A stretch of 64,000 bases of DNA from Adineta steineri (GCA_905250115.1 CAJNOI010000043.1:393821-457820), one strand, 5' to 3'. Shown: positions 1 through 12,188, counted from the first letter of the stretch. Notes: a model not told the origin generated them from the letters alone. Made by a program: numbers and translations.

Positions 1-850
1 CTCCTATCATAATTTATCTATGGTTGTATCTAATTCTTTCTATCTATCCAAGCTCATACTGCATTAAATATACAAGTATGATAAAGAAAATTTTATTCAA
101 ACAAGCAGAATCATCTTTCGTGATTTATTATCTAATTCTTAAAAGACTAACATATGATCGAAATATAATGTTTTACAATATAGCAATGAAACTTTAATTA
201 TAATTGTAAATATCATTGATTTTAAGTGTATACAAGATTATACCGTCTATCGACCAACGAAAGAAGGAGACAGCATACGTTAATCTTCTGCTTTTATGTA
301 TTTCTTTGCATACCGTCGTTATTTGATATATATATATATATATGCAATGTTGCTTCAGAGTACTGATAACAGTAGAATAACCTTCTAGTATTCGCTATTC
401 AGCTAGACCACTTATATTGCGTCTATAGCAAGATTCTACCTGAATGTATATCTTTCTTTTTCGTTCTTCAGACACGAATTATTTTCTCTTTTCTTTTCAA
501 TTAATCAAAATGAAAATATATATTTAAAAGTTCTAATAAGTATCTATTTATGGAATTATTATGTGAAAATAATGAGAATGGTAAACTCATTAAATGGTAC
601 TCAACTGATTTCTATACAAACAGTAACATTGCGCATGAGATTCACATATTATTTATTGATTAAGAAAAAGGTCATCGAGTTTACGCATATATTTTTGTTT
701 TCATAACAAATATAGTGACGTACAAAATTATATCTTGATCAATATAAAAGACATAGTAATAATCAAAACAATGAATCTTTATGTATATCTCGTTATATAA
801 TTTGAATTATATTTAATATAGGAAAAATATTTTCAGATTCTTTTTTAATA
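1..850. other. Non-coding left edge
   Basis: No convincing exon is visible on either strand. There is a short AT dinucleotide run near 329-344. The right end carries a pyrimidine-rich AG (835-836) just before the first gene, a likely cis- or trans-splice acceptor for its leader. Confidence 0.6.
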
Positions 851-1960
851 ATGTCTGATTATAATAATAATAATAACAATACTCGAGAACGTACTAGTAC
901 AGTAAAAGAAGTAGATCGAGAAGCAGCTAAATCATCGAAATATACACCAAAAGTTACCATTGAAAAACCTAATCGAAATGTACCAGCAGATATTAAAAAG
1001 AAAAGACAAAATATGAATAAAAATGATCATTCAGTTAAAATTCCAATACATTATTCAACAATAATGGCTGCTACTACATGTATTATTCTAACAGCAAGTT
1101 TTTGCGTAAGTATTTTTCCATCACTTTAAATAATATATAAGATCGATTTATTTTAGTACTATTGTATTATTCATGAACATGTATCATCAATGGCAAAAGG
1201 TGTATTTCTTATATTATCCGCTATATTTTGGTGTTTTTTTATGAAAGTTTTTGTACCACCTTTCCCTCAAGATCAATCTTATCATAATTTTGCTGATCGA
1301 CGTTCATTACGTGCAATAATTCCATCTATATCATTTATGAAAATTTCGAATGTATTCGATGTATTATCAAATTTACCATTTCTATTTGTTGGTCTTTATG
1401 GTCTTTGTTTATTTTTATCTCCAACGAATATTGTTTTTTTAACATCTTTTGAAAAACTTGGATGGATTATTTTATTTATTAGTAGTGTATTTGTTTTTAT
1501 TGGTTCATCTTATTATCATTTAAAACCATCAAATGCTACTCTCGTTTGGGATCGATTACCAATGACAATTGGATTTACATCTATACTTGGTTTATTAATT
1601 GATGAACGTATTAATCCATCTTTAGGCAAAGCTTTATATCCATTTCTATTAGCTGCTGGTTTTGCTTCCTGTGCTTATTGGTATTATCGTGATGATTTAC
1701 GTCCATACATTCTCATTCAGTTTTTTCCAATGATTTACATACCAATTTTAATATTAATTTCTCCATCAGTTTACAGTCAAACAATATACTATGTCTTCGC
1801 ATGTGGTCTTTATACGTTGGCTAAATTATGTGAAATAGCAGATAAACAAATATTTCGTTTAACATCAAAAACTATTAGTGGACATACACTTAAACATATA
1901 TTTTCTGCATTAGCTATTGCAGTTATGGTTTATATGTTACAAACTCGTGTTGTTTTGTAA
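851..1960 (+). CDS. CREST-superfamily membrane hydrolase, alkaline ceramidase-like
   Basis: Two exons, 851-1105 and 1157-1960, joined in phase 0 across a 51-bp GTAAGT..AG intron, give 352 aa. A hydrophilic Asn/Lys-rich tail of about 75 residues is followed by several hydrophobic segments, as in a multi-pass membrane protein. Family marks seen: Y-H-x-F-A-D near residue 131, a Ser-rich G-S-S-Y-Y-H at about 201-206 followed by W-D-R-L-P with Asp 217, and H-x-x-x-H at His 328/332. This Ser/Asp/three-His set is the metal-hydrolase signature of the CREST families (alkaline ceramidases, PAQR and bacterial relatives). Those enzymes cleave amide bonds in ER/Golgi ceramides; the exact substrate here is inference. 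The start sits 14 nt after a TTTCAG, suggesting a trans-spliced leader. The long polar N-tail is unusual for the family. Confidence 0.7.
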
Positions 1961-2575
1961 TATTTTAGAAGTTTGGTTTTTTATATTTATTCATGCCTTT
2001 TTTTGTGATGTTATTAGTTTTGTTTAAATAAACAAGCATTGTTTAGTAGATATCTATAACATTCGTTTTATTTTCATTGAAATATTCAACTAAAAGTATA
2101 AACTGTTCAAATAAGGATTTTATATATTCTACTAATGTTCATATGAGGTAATCGATCTTAATATTATCTGTTGATTATAGGTTATATTAATTACAAATGT
2201 TTTTTATTACATATTATTTGGCTGTTGATAAGAAATATGCAAAAATTGTAATAGTATCTGTTAAAAACATTTACAAGATTATTCGTCGATAGTTTTTCAT
2301 TCATTGTTGCAGCCGAAGAAATCAGAGAAAAAGTTTTATGCTAAGAAATAGACTTTTACAATGTATAACCTTGATTGAATGTACCAAACTAGCCGATTTT
2401 TGTTTTCATCTCATGGAATCTTTCTCATCGTTTCTCATTTAATCAATAAAGTCAATAAATATTTCAAGGTTACTTCTTTATTTGGATTCTTCATTTATAA
2501 AACTAGGTCAGTCAATAATCATCATCATGATGCCAATAATAAACCATGCTGAAATAGCATTTTTCTTATCTTACC
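1961..2575. other. Intergenic, 3' flank of ceramidase-like gene
   Basis: Contains an AATAAA-like polyadenylation signal around 2026-2032. Nothing else recognisable. Confidence 0.5.
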
Positions 2576-2584
2576 TATATAAAG
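2576..2584 (+). promoter_or_regulatory. TATA box of the cathepsin gene
   Basis: TATATAAAG lies 53 nt upstream of the ATG at 2637. It makes the alternative in-frame ATG at 2586 unlikely, because that codon would lie above or at the transcription start. Confidence 0.6.
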
Positions 2585-2636
2585 AATGGAAAAGTTTCTC
2601 TCTCATCATACTTTCACAACTGTTCTTTTTATCAAT

Positions 2637-3864
2637 ATGAAATTGATTTACTTTTTTATCACTATTTTGGCTTTTGCACAAGCAGAAAATCAACATACAA
2701 CACTTTGGAATTTATTTAAAAATGTTCATAACAAACAATACAACAGTCTACAAGATGAACAATATCGGTAATAAAAATAATAAATATTAATAATAATATT
2801 TTCATATTCAAAAAAAAATGATTTATCTTTTTAGATTTGGTGTATTTAAAAATAATTTAGCTTTGATTAATCAACATAACCTTGAAACTGACTTAGGTTT
2901 ACATTCATATACACTGAAAATGAATCAATTTGGTGATATGGTATATTCATAGATTATTTAATTCTTTGTATTTTGTTTTTATATCTCTCTATAGACACAT
3001 GAAGAATTTGCTCGAACAATGTTAGGTGGTTTCAAGATGCCTTCAGATTCATCGACAAAATTTGTTGGACGTCCATTTCATCCACCATCAAATGTCGATA
3101 TACCTGATGCTATTGGTAAGTATCTATAATAATATAAAGTATTCACGATGAAATATCTTATATTGGTTTATGATTAGATTGGCGTCAGAAAGGTGCTGTA
3201 ATTTCTGTTATTGAAAACCAACAGCAATGCGGCTCATGTTGGGCATTTACAGCAACTTGTGCTTTAGAAGGTCAACATTTTCTTAAAACAGGAGAGTTAG
3301 TTCGATTATCAGCTCAGAATCTAATGGATTGTTCTGGTAAATTTGGTAATCAAGGTTGTAACGGTGGTCTAATGGATTCTTCCTTTCAATACATCAAAGT
3401 AAATAAAGGAATAGATACAGAAGCAAGTTACCCATATGAAGCAAAAGAAGGTGACTGTCGTTTTAATCGAACAAATGTTGGAGCAACAGATACAGTTAGT
3501 ATATTACTTTTGTTTTGTTTAATAATTGTATTTCTTCTAGGGTTTTGTTGATCTTCCACAAGGAAATGAAACAGCTTTACAAATAGCTATTGCTACTGTT
3601 GGTCCAATATCAGTAGCAATTGATGCTTCACAAAGTTCATTTCAGTTTTATTCATCAGGTGTCTATGATGAACCTAATTGTTCAACAACAAATATTGATC
3701 ATTCATTTACTCTTGTTGGTTATGATACATATCAAGGTAAACAATATTATATTGCCAAAAATTCTTGGGGTGATACATGGGGTAATAAAGGTTATGTTTG
3801 GATGAGTCGTAATAAAAACAATCAATGTGGTATTGCAAGTACTGGTAGTTATCCTCTTGTTTAA
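2637..3864 (+). CDS. Cathepsin L-like cysteine protease (papain family C1A)
   Basis: Five exons (2637-2767, 2835-2940, 2995-3115, 3178-3494, 3541-3864) give 332 aa, the normal length for procathepsin L. Residues 1-16 form a hydrophobic signal peptide. An I29-type inhibitor prodomain follows, with an N-Q-F-G-D-M motif (GNFD region). The mature enzyme starts near residue 116. The catalytic set is complete: Gln 134, Cys 140 in C-G-S-C-W-A-F, His 279 in I-D-H-S-F and Asn 299 in N-S-W-G. The C-N-G-G-L-M-D motif is typical of the L subgroup. Expected role: lysosomal or secreted digestive proteolysis. Introns are 46-67 bp. Start chosen from the signal peptide and the TATA box 53 nt upstream. AATAAAAATAA at about 3934 may be the polyadenylation signal. 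Confidence 0.93.
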
Positions 3865-4422
3865 ATTTAGGACGAATAATTTCAACTAGATTGTAAAAGT
3901 TTTCACCAAATAATTAACATTTGTTATAATGTAAAAATAAAAATAATTTATTTAATGAAATGTTAATAATGTAAGACTGATAAATTCTATAAACTTCCGA
4001 TAATGTTTAACTATGGGATAAGTTTTAATCTTGATTCTCTGTTTTGTTGTGTAACGAAGAATTATTTCCAATATTTTTTTTCTTTCTATTAATAGAAGAA
4101 GCTATATAAATGATAATAATTCATTTCTAATACAGATTCATCGATTACTCAACTATACTAACTTATTAATCCTTGAAACAATATTTGCGAAGACCAGAAA
4201 AAGAAATTAAATAGTCAATAATTCATTCGTTCTTTAACTGCAAGTTAAAAATCAAATGTTAAGTAGTTGATATCTTTTCTTTTCCTATAAGTGGTATATT
4301 TCTAAAGTATTTAGAAAAAAGTAGATGAAATATGAAAAATTTATCAAAGCGAATAATAAATGTTATATTTATTTCAAGAAAATATAAATAAGAAAATATT
4401 TGTATGAAAATAAAATTTTGTA
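3865..4422. other. Intergenic between convergent genes
   Basis: Shared 3' flank of the cathepsin gene (plus) and the LRR gene (minus). AT-rich; no ORF or repeat recognised. Confidence 0.5.
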
Positions 4423-5565
4423 TTATTGAAAGAAAATAGAAACAACATCGGGTTGTGTGACTGCATTATCCGCATCCATTTTACGTCTTTCGGCACCTGT
4501 TGGAACTTTACTCCAATCAAATTGTGAATATTCAGTTAAACTTCGTCGTAATGCTCGATTACGTACAGCTTCATTTAATAATTGTCTATTTGCAAAAAAA
4601 ATTCGAATTCAATATTCTTATCCTTTTAAATATATTAAAAAGATTTACTCTTGAGATTTAGGATTTCGATTGGTTTCTTTTATTGGTAAATTTGATACGA
4701 TAGGTGAAGATCGTAATCGTTTTCCTGATGAAGTTTGTTCTTGTTTTGGTTCAATATGAAAAGTAAATCCAAAACGATTAAAGATTTCCTGTCGATCTGG
4801 ATGACGATCAGTAAATGCTCGAGCACGATCTGTATTCGAAATAGCTTAAAATATTAAAAAAATATATTAAAAAAATTTCCATGATTTTTCTAATTAAATA
4901 CTTTTTCGATCAAGAATTCGTAATTTCGGAAATAAATCAATCATTGTTGATTTATAACCACGAACAAAAGTTATTGGATTATCAAATAAATCTAGAAAAA
5001 TTAAATTTATTAATATAGGAATTCTATTGAAGTAATTTAACTTACTAAGATCTTCAAGTGCACTTAAGTGTCGTAATTCATGAGCAAGATGGTTGATATT
5101 TGATATTTGATTATTTTGTAAGTGAAGTACACGTAAATTAGTCAATTGACTTAATGATCCTTTAACAGTTGAAATATGATTATTTCCAGCATAAAGTTCT
5201 GCTAATGTGTAATTTTTCTTAATAAATCCTAAATCTTGTAGATGATTTCCATCAATTGAAAGACAAACTAATTTCGGAAATATCTCAAGTGATGGAATGC
5301 TACGAATCTCACTATTTAATAATAAAAAAAATTTTTTTTGTTATTTTTAAAATAAAATTTTTGTTTTTCAACAAACCGATTATCTAAATGAAGTGTTGTT
5401 ACATCTTTTTTTATTAAAACTTTAGGACTTGATTTTTGTTCAGATAATTTTAAAGTCTGAAATGAAATATATAATGTAAGGAAAATAAAAAAATTTCGTT
5501 TAGGATATTACATCGATTAGTAAAGTTCCTTGTTCTTGTTCACCATCGATCTTGATGCGAAGCAT
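4423..5565 (-). CDS. Leucine-rich-repeat protein
   Basis: Six exons on the minus strand (5565-5512, 5456-5377, 5311-5046, 4991-4902, 4844-4649, 4585-4423) join in phase to 282 aa. The central part has about four to five LRRs of the L-x-x-L-x-L-x-x-N-x-I type, followed by a capping element with L-F-P-K-L-R-I-L-D, as seen in SDS22-like/LRRcap proteins that bind tubulin, dynein or phosphatases. The C-terminal ~100 residues are hydrophilic with basic stretches and no recognised domain. The N-terminal 18 residues are a separate exon. The specific family is not identified. Introns are 48-66 bp. The AUG at 5565-5563 is the first in the open frame. Confidence 0.72.
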
Positions 5566-6464
5566 TTTAGCAACTAAGCGACAGTACAACTGTTATGCTT
5601 GAAAATCGAGTTAGTTAGAGAATTGTTTTGAGTTTTTTGTCAAAATATATTATAATAATATGAATATTATTGAATAATTTTATTGTAATAAACAAATAAT
5701 TAATTAAATTTGAATAAAAAATAGAAAAATTTCTCGCAGTTTTGCATATTAAAAAGCGACAACTAGCGTTTTGATTTTTATTTGATCGATAAAAATTAAC
5801 CAATAAAAAAATGAGATGAATAGGATAAGACTCCGCTGTTGGAACAAAGCATAGAAAGAAATTCACACTTGCCCTTCGATATGATTCTATCAATATATCT
5901 ATTATTTCTTGAATATTTTCGTAAATTATCTATATATATTGATTGATATTTATATTTTCTCTATTTACCTAAGATAAATATCATTCAATACTTAACAGAT
6001 TAACAGTAGATAATACTATATAATATTTTAAGACATATTTTTACGATGTAAGTGATATAATCTCTTTCAGGTAGAAGTTTAATTGATAGATATTAAGTTT
6101 TATTCAAAAGATATAGAGTCATATTTAAAATGATAATCAAGTTAATAAGAAATAAGAAGATAAGTTCTCGATTTTAATTTTCGTGATAATTAAGGATTGT
6201 CTGTTTGTTCAGAAACTATTATTTGACTTCTTTATCTTAAAATTGACTATTTACAATGAAAAATTTATATGTAATAGGCAAATCTCATTCATTGGAGTTT
6301 AAGTTCAATTCAATTATACATCGATCTACGCGATTCCTACTTGTAGATAAATGATTATGTAGATATATCGAGTTCTTATAATTCTTATTGATATAAGATT
6401 TAAGAACAAACACAGTTGATGAGAATTAATAGATTATTAATTGAAGTAAAAAATCTTATCTTTC
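5566..6464. other. Divergent intergenic region
   Basis: Nine hundred bases between the LRR gene (minus) and the 6PGD-like gene (plus), presumably both promoters. An ORF-like stretch at 5615-5893 has no coding character. No clear TATA or repeat. Confidence 0.5.
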
Positions 6465-6466
6465 AG

Positions 6467-7390
6467 ATGAATAAATATCATTCAACAGATCCACCATTTT
6501 TACAATCAAATTATTCATATTTGGATGCAATTGTTCTTTATGGTTATAATTCAACTGCTTATCATCTCTCACGTCTTTTTTCTTCTGTTGGTATTCATGT
6601 TTATTTATTACCTTCAAATTCAAATGAAATATCTTCATTATCATCTTATTATAGTATAATTAATGATAAAAATGATATTCCATATTTATCATCTGTATTA
6701 ATAAATTGTCAAAATGATTCAATCTTAATAAAAAATTTAATAAATTCATTTCCAACTGATTATAAACAACGTATGGCATATGTTGAATGTTCATTATTTA
6801 TGCGACAAAATCAACTTGAATTAATTTATAATGAATTTAAATTTCTTTATTATCTTTGTATGAATTTAATTGAATTAGAATCAAGTACAATGATTCAACC
6901 ACATATTCATTTAATTTGTAGTGGAAATAAAATTGTTTTTCAACAATTACTTATACAAACCAATCTACCAGCTAAACGAACATTTTTAAATCAAACAAAA
7001 ACATATTTTGATGCTTTTTATATTTGTTTATTACATCGATATTCTCAAGCAATTCATTTAGCTATTTATGCAGAAATGATGGGTATTTTAAAAGCTGCTA
7101 ATCAAATTTATCCAGGTAATTTACAATTTTTATTTGATTGGTCTTATATAAAACGTCCAATAATGCGTCAGATAATTCTGCAATCATTATCATCATCATT
7201 TACATTTACAACAATAAATGATTTTCAATTACTTCTTGAATGTATTATTGATTATTTTTATCAACGAAATTTTAATGAACATGATAATAATCATTTAAAA
7301 TTAATAACATATAAACTTTATAAATTTATTTCAAATTTAGATAAAAATCAAAAACAAATATCATTATTTCAATTATTTACATTATATTAA
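6467..7390 (+). CDS. 6-phosphogluconate-dehydrogenase-like protein, probably non-catalytic
   Basis: One uninterrupted frame of 307 aa from the ATG at 6467, which directly follows a CTTTCAG acceptor; an in-frame ATG 51 nt upstream is less likely. The N-terminal part has a Rossmann-like strand-turn-helix (D-A-I-V-L-Y-G-Y-N-S-T-A), with a degenerate glycine motif. The C-terminal part (residues ~190-250) resembles the all-helical 6PGD C-terminal domain: Y-S-Q-A-I-H-L-A-I-Y-A-E-M, then a W-x-x-I-K-R-P-I-M-R-Q segment corresponding to the W-x-G-G-C-I-I-R region. The substrate-binding S-G-G and K-M-x-H-N motifs are not visible, so activity is doubtful. It could be a degenerate paralogue with a scaffold or regulatory role. 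Identification rests on pattern likeness only. Confidence 0.45.
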   Translation: MNKYHSTDPPFLQSNYSYLDAIVLYGYNSTAYHLSRLFSSVGIHVYLLPSNSNEISSLSSYYSIINDKNDIPYLSSVLINCQNDSILIKNLINSFPTDYKQRMAYVECSLFMRQNQLELIYNEFKFLYYLCMNLIELESSTMIQPHIHLICSGNKIVFQQLLIQTNLPAKRTFLNQTKTYFDAFYICLLHRYSQAIHLAIYAEMMGILKAANQIYPGNLQFLFDWSYIKRPIMRQIILQSLSSSFTFTTINDFQLLLECIIDYFYQRNFNEHDNNHLKLITYKLYKFISNLDKNQKQISLFQLFTLY

Positions 7391-7588
7391 TCGAAAAAAT
7401 AGTAATCTTATATTTCATTTGAACTCAATAGTAATTGTTTTGTTCGAGTTTTATATTTAATCATTTGTATTGTAGTAATAATATTAATAGTAATTTTTTA
7501 ATTGATATATATTACAAACATTTTTTAATCAATTATTTGTGTGTTTTTAGATAAATAATTAATTTTCTAGAAAATAAAATAAAATAAA

Positions 7589-9064
7589 ATGGATGATTAT
7601 TCAACAAAAATAAAAATATCTGCTGAACATTTAATACGTGTGGAATTTCCTGAAAAAGCACTTGAACTTGATACACTTGTTTCGGTTTGTTATTTAATTC
7701 GAAAATATGTCTTATTTTACATTATTTATTTTTTAAAAGAGTCAAGTATTATCATTCAGTGAAGTAACAAAAGTTCGTGCTGAAATTCGATTACCAACAG
7801 CTGATGATCTTATTGCACACAGTAATAGTCTTGAATCCGGTGATGTAAGTTACTTTTTATTTCACTAAAGGATAGAAAAATAGTTAACAGTATGTCTAGA
7901 ATAAAGTCTATTAGATTGAAAGATGCTGAATCTAAATCTTATAATATGAATTGTGAATAATTATGCTTCACTCTTTGAGACCCATGATTTAACCTGTGAA
8001 CTAAATTTCGTTAAAACATATGAGTATTGGGTGTTATCTACATTTTAAAAAAATATTTCAAGTCATTTTCAACCTTTTGCCGCATCCCCGTACGGAAATG
8101 GTGAGAAATATTTTAGCCACTTCTTCGGAGGTGTACGAACACGAGCCAAAAACTGACTCAGTAGGGTTTTTGTATCTTATATAAATATGTGCGTCAAAAT
8201 CTTTTCTATGTCGTAATGAAAGCCACATTTCGTTATCGTTCTGTATTCGTGAATTATTCGGAATTTATCATAATATGAAAAACGAATCTGATCTTTTCTT
8301 TTTATAATAGGATCGTCATAATTCTACATCGATGTTAAGTACAAATACGACGAAAAAACGTAAAACAGATTCATCAGATAATACTAATTCAGTTCAATCA
8401 ACATCAACAAGTCATGATTTTGTTGGCGGAACACCAATTTATGTTTTTCATGGTGTTGTTCCATCAAATCCATTGATAACACTTCTAGAAGAAAAGCTCA
8501 AACCATATATCTTTCATTTTCTTGATAGTGTAAAGATTTTATTTTAAATTTCTTATAAATTAATTTTCTTATTTAGATTGCTATTATTAAATTATGGATT
8601 CAATTAATGATACCAAAAGTTGAAGACGGTAACAATTTTGGTGTTAGCATACAAGAAGTAAAATATAAAAATAATCAATAACTTATTCTATATTTTATTA
8701 TTTTTTTATAATATAGGATTCATTAGCAGAAGTTCGTACATTAGAAACAGATGTAACGCAATATCTTGATTTAACATATAAATATTTAATCTCTCGTGGT
8801 GAACTTGTTAAAAAAGTAGCTAAATATCCTCATGTTGATGATTATCGTCGTAGTGTTCAATCATTAGATGAAAAACAATTTGTTTCAATGCGTTTCATAG
8901 CACTTGAACTTCGAAATCATTATGTAATAGAAATATTTTATAAAAATAAATTAAATTCATATGATTTTTGTTTTTCTATTTAGACAAGTGTTCATGATCT
9001 CTTGATGAAAAATTTAGAAAAAATTAAAAGACCACGATCAGTTCAAACACATTCAATGTATTAA
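7589..9064 (+). CDS. PSME3: Proteasome activator PA28-gamma (REG-gamma)
   Basis: Six exons (7589-7684, 7740-7844, 8311-8529, 8577-8657, 8717-8923, 8984-9064) give 262 aa, close to the usual ~254. Matches are strong: F-P-x-K-A-L-E-L-D in helix 1, a basic nuclear-localisation patch K-K-R-K-T in the variable insert, V-E-D-G-N-N-F-G-V-S-I-Q-E (activation loop region), K-Y-P-H-V-D-D-Y-R-R, and the C-terminal K-R-P-R-S. Forms a heptameric ring that opens the 20S proteasome in the nucleus, ATP-independently. The C-terminus ends ...S-M-Y, like the ...T-L-Y tail that docks into the alpha ring. Intron 2 (7845-8310, 466 bp) is about nine times longer than the others. TTTTCTAG ends 19 nt before the ATG, a likely trans-splice acceptor. 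AATAAA at about 9153. Confidence 0.95.
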
Positions 9065-10493
9065 ACAGAAAAGTATCTATGGTGAAGATTAAATTGATAT
9101 AAATCCTATTCTTTGTGTCAATGGTTCATTTTTTTTTCGTGTTCTTCTTCTCAATAAATTGTTACCGTTCTTCAGTTGAATATGTAATTTGAACAATTAT
9201 TTTTATCTATGTCAAATATTTCGCTGTGACCATGTAGTTCTATATAAAGATCGGATCGCTGTAGATGACTAACTCTGATGATATGAATGATTTATTGATA
9301 AGAAATCAGCATTATAATAAATAGAATCTTCATGTTTCTGTTAACGTACATAAATTGATAAGCTTAGGTCGGTGTATTAAACTGAAAATTGTATTACATA
9401 TATTTATCATTGTAACCAATGAGAATTTAATTAAGTTCTATGCAATTCGAAGCGATCTTTTCGCTAATCATTAGTCTTCTAATGATCCATAAGAAACATA
9501 TAAAATTGCTTGCGAAACTATCAGCAGTCAAAAACTAGAGTGTGGGTCCGTTTAGATCCCCCTGACAACGTTCGTGTTATTTAGATGATTTTAATTCGTA
9601 TGACGTATACCCTCTATTGTTTCGAAGGTCCGTTTATTGAAGATTGGTTACTTTGATGCTGCCGGTAAGGAATTATGTGTTTCTCTATCTTCATTTATCT
9701 GTCTATCGAAATATTTTCATCATCCTCTTAGCTTTTGTTCACGATAATCGTAATCCCTTTGTTTTTTTGAAAAATCAGCATCTTACATACACTACAAGCG
9801 TATCAGTGACTGAAAAGAGATCACGATATAGACCTCGATCTGTCTTATATAATACAATACAGATGAAAAGTCACGTTTTTCTTATATATTTATATGTGGG
9901 TCCACGTGAACCCACATACATCGTTCGTGTGATAAAATATGGACACCTTCGAAGGGTTAAATAGAGATGTTATTTCTTTAGTTACATATTATTTCAAGAC
10001 TAATAAAAATGAACTTGTAATTTCATCTTGATTTTGTAGTTGTATAAGATTGAATTGATACTTATCTGACTTCGAATGCTATATTGTGAATTCATTTTTG
10101 GACAAATTCATGATCACGTTTTCAACTATCAATTTACAAACGTAATTCTGAAGAATATTATTGAAACAAATCAAATTTATTCTTATTTATTTTATGAAAT
10201 ATTATAATCTGTTTCAGCAATGACTATTCATTCTTCAATATATCAATTAAAATAAAATAAAATAAAACTACTAACATAATTAGTCACTGAAAAATCATAT
10301 AAAAATTTATTTAAAACAAGCATTGATTGGAAACAAATACTTTTGTTCAGCAGATACCAACTTTTTTAAACTAATATCTGAATAACAACACTTCGAAACT
10401 GCAGTAAAACTCTATCTTCATTTGTTTCGATCTAAAATACCTGGTTGAAATCTACTGCTGAACAAAATATAGATTTTTAATAACTGGAACACC
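9065..10493. other. Intergenic with a degenerate inverted repeat
   Basis: No gene recognised. A loosely matching inverted repeat with a TTCGAAGG core joins about 9609-9640 to 9945-9972, and two copies of a GTGGGTCC-containing motif lie at about 9542 and 9894. A 106-codon open frame at 9644-9964 falls inside this repeat and has no family likeness. Confidence 0.4.
9893..9918. repeat. 26-bp palindrome with TGTGGG arms and CACGTG centre
   Basis: TATGTGGGTCC and its complement flank a central CACGTG, one mismatch pair in 26 bp. The TGTGGG arm is the same motif that builds the larger hairpins to the right. Confidence 0.6.
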
Positions 10494-11575
10494 AAAACGT
10501 ACTTCCTTGTAAAAATATTTAATCGACTAACGTTATTATAGTCTCTTGCAACAAATCGGATACGATATAATCTAAAAAAGAGTTCCACACATAATTTTCA
10601 TTTGAGGATATAATAAAATATAACTAACTTCTTTGATCTCATCACAGCTTCCAGTATGCCCTAAGCATTGAAAGATTCATTCACATCTATACTCGAAATT
10701 ATATTTGACCTATTTATACTACTTACATTGAAATTAAAAGAATTTATATAAGGATATTCATTTTATTATCGTTGTAATGATAAATATAAAATATAAAACC
10801 AAGAGAAATTTCGATATTAAAGTGTATTTATATCTAAAGTTCAAAGGTTTGCATTTGAAATATAGCCTACGGTGTTATAAAATAAAAGTTCTTGAAGATA
10901 TTCTGTAAACTTTTTATTCTATATTAATAATTTGAAAATTATTATTAAGATTTTCTTCTTTGACGTCATAACCGCAAAATGAAATTAAAATAGAAGATTT
11001 TCTTTGTCATCTATTTAGTATAAAAGTAAATTAAATAAGCTAAACAACAGATTTCAATATTTACAAGTACATCAATCTGTTTACATAATTTTGACTCATT
11101 TTTCTTTTGAATAGAATGTTAAGTGTGGCGATTTAAATTTCATGTCCAATTATGTATACATATTACTGAAAGTGTTATTCTTGTTCTTGCATTTAATTAA
11201 TGTCTTACATATAAAACTATCTATTCTTAATAGAATTCCAGCACACCCACCCATCTTTTCTTTTCTTTTGTTCGTGCTATATAATATCGAAGAACAATAC
11301 ATACGCGGCTAAGAAAACTCAGTTATTATATTACTAATAGAAGAGAACGAAAAGTATATCACTTATTAAATAGTGTCACTCTGTTTACTTCTATTCAAAT
11401 TTAAGCGAACTAGATTTACCATGAAATATATTTTCAACGTCCTTATTTTCTCCGTTTTAACGTTTTCATTAATCACTGCAATAGCAATCGATGATTTTCA
11501 CTGTAAAGTGCCAACATATCGAGATTCTCATTATGCGAGTATTATTTATTTGTTTATATTATTTCACTCTCAATT
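10494..11575 (+). repeat. Segmental duplication, copy 1
   Basis: About 1.08 kb matching 13956-15187 at high identity by eye. It holds the promoter region and first exon of the secreted cysteine-rich family. Homology ends inside the first intron of that gene, so exons 2 and 3 were not duplicated or were lost. Confidence 0.85.
11421..11575 (+). pseudogene. Truncated copy of secreted eight-cysteine protein
   Basis: Keeps the signal peptide and first ~20 mature residues of the gene at 15039. The 5' splice donor is changed from GTAAGT to GCGAGT, a conserved cysteine codon is TAT (Tyr), and nothing matching exons 2 or 3 follows. The frame runs on into former intron for about 30 codons. The upstream flank, including a TATATAATA box near 11279, is intact, so it may still be transcribed. 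Confidence 0.8.
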
Positions 11576-12188
11576 TGAGAGTCTCAAAACAAATATATAT
11601 GTCGCAGATGAGTTTGGAATTTAGTTGAGTTTAGAATAGGTTTAATATTAATAAAATAAATACTTTTCTATATTTTATAGTTATAAGCTGTTTATAAATA
11701 CAACTAGAAGAAGATTAGTTTTTGTTTTATAAAAATATGATATTTCCTATAATAATAAACTGCATGTAGATTTTAAGAAGAATTTTTATGATAATATAAT
11801 ATTTTCGATTATCAGAATAGATTTGTTAGTTTTTCGTTTTTTAATATATTGAATATTTTTTTGAGATTGGGGACACGGGAGAGTCTCTGACTTCTCACTA
11901 ATTGTTGTTCTCTTCTCTTCATCACAAAGTTATTCCCTCCTCCTCATTAATTGTTGTTCTCTTCTCTTCTTGCTCGCTTCTCTCTCTCGCTCTAATTGAT
12001 TGTATTAGAAAAGATATAAAAGGAAAAGGATTTATTGAATAAAGGAACAGTTGTACAAGCTTAAATTACGAAGTTGTTACACTAAACTGTTAAAAACCTA
12101 TTCGAAAATTGAAATACTACTATAATTTTTTTTAGAGGAAATAAATATTCATTTCAGTTTTTCATATAAAATAGGGAAAGATAAATCT
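11576..12188. other. Intergenic with pyrimidine-rich tract
   Basis: A CT-rich stretch at about 11890-11996 contains a nearly exact 19-bp direct repeat (TTGTTGTTCTCTTCTCTTC, twice, about 50 bp apart). It may be promoter or leader of the next gene. ATTTCAG at 12151-12157 is a probable trans-splice acceptor. Confidence 0.5.

Noticed and set aside
9644..9964. 106-codon plus-strand frame
   Set aside because: Falls inside a worn inverted repeat, crosses a palindrome, and shows no domain or codon bias.
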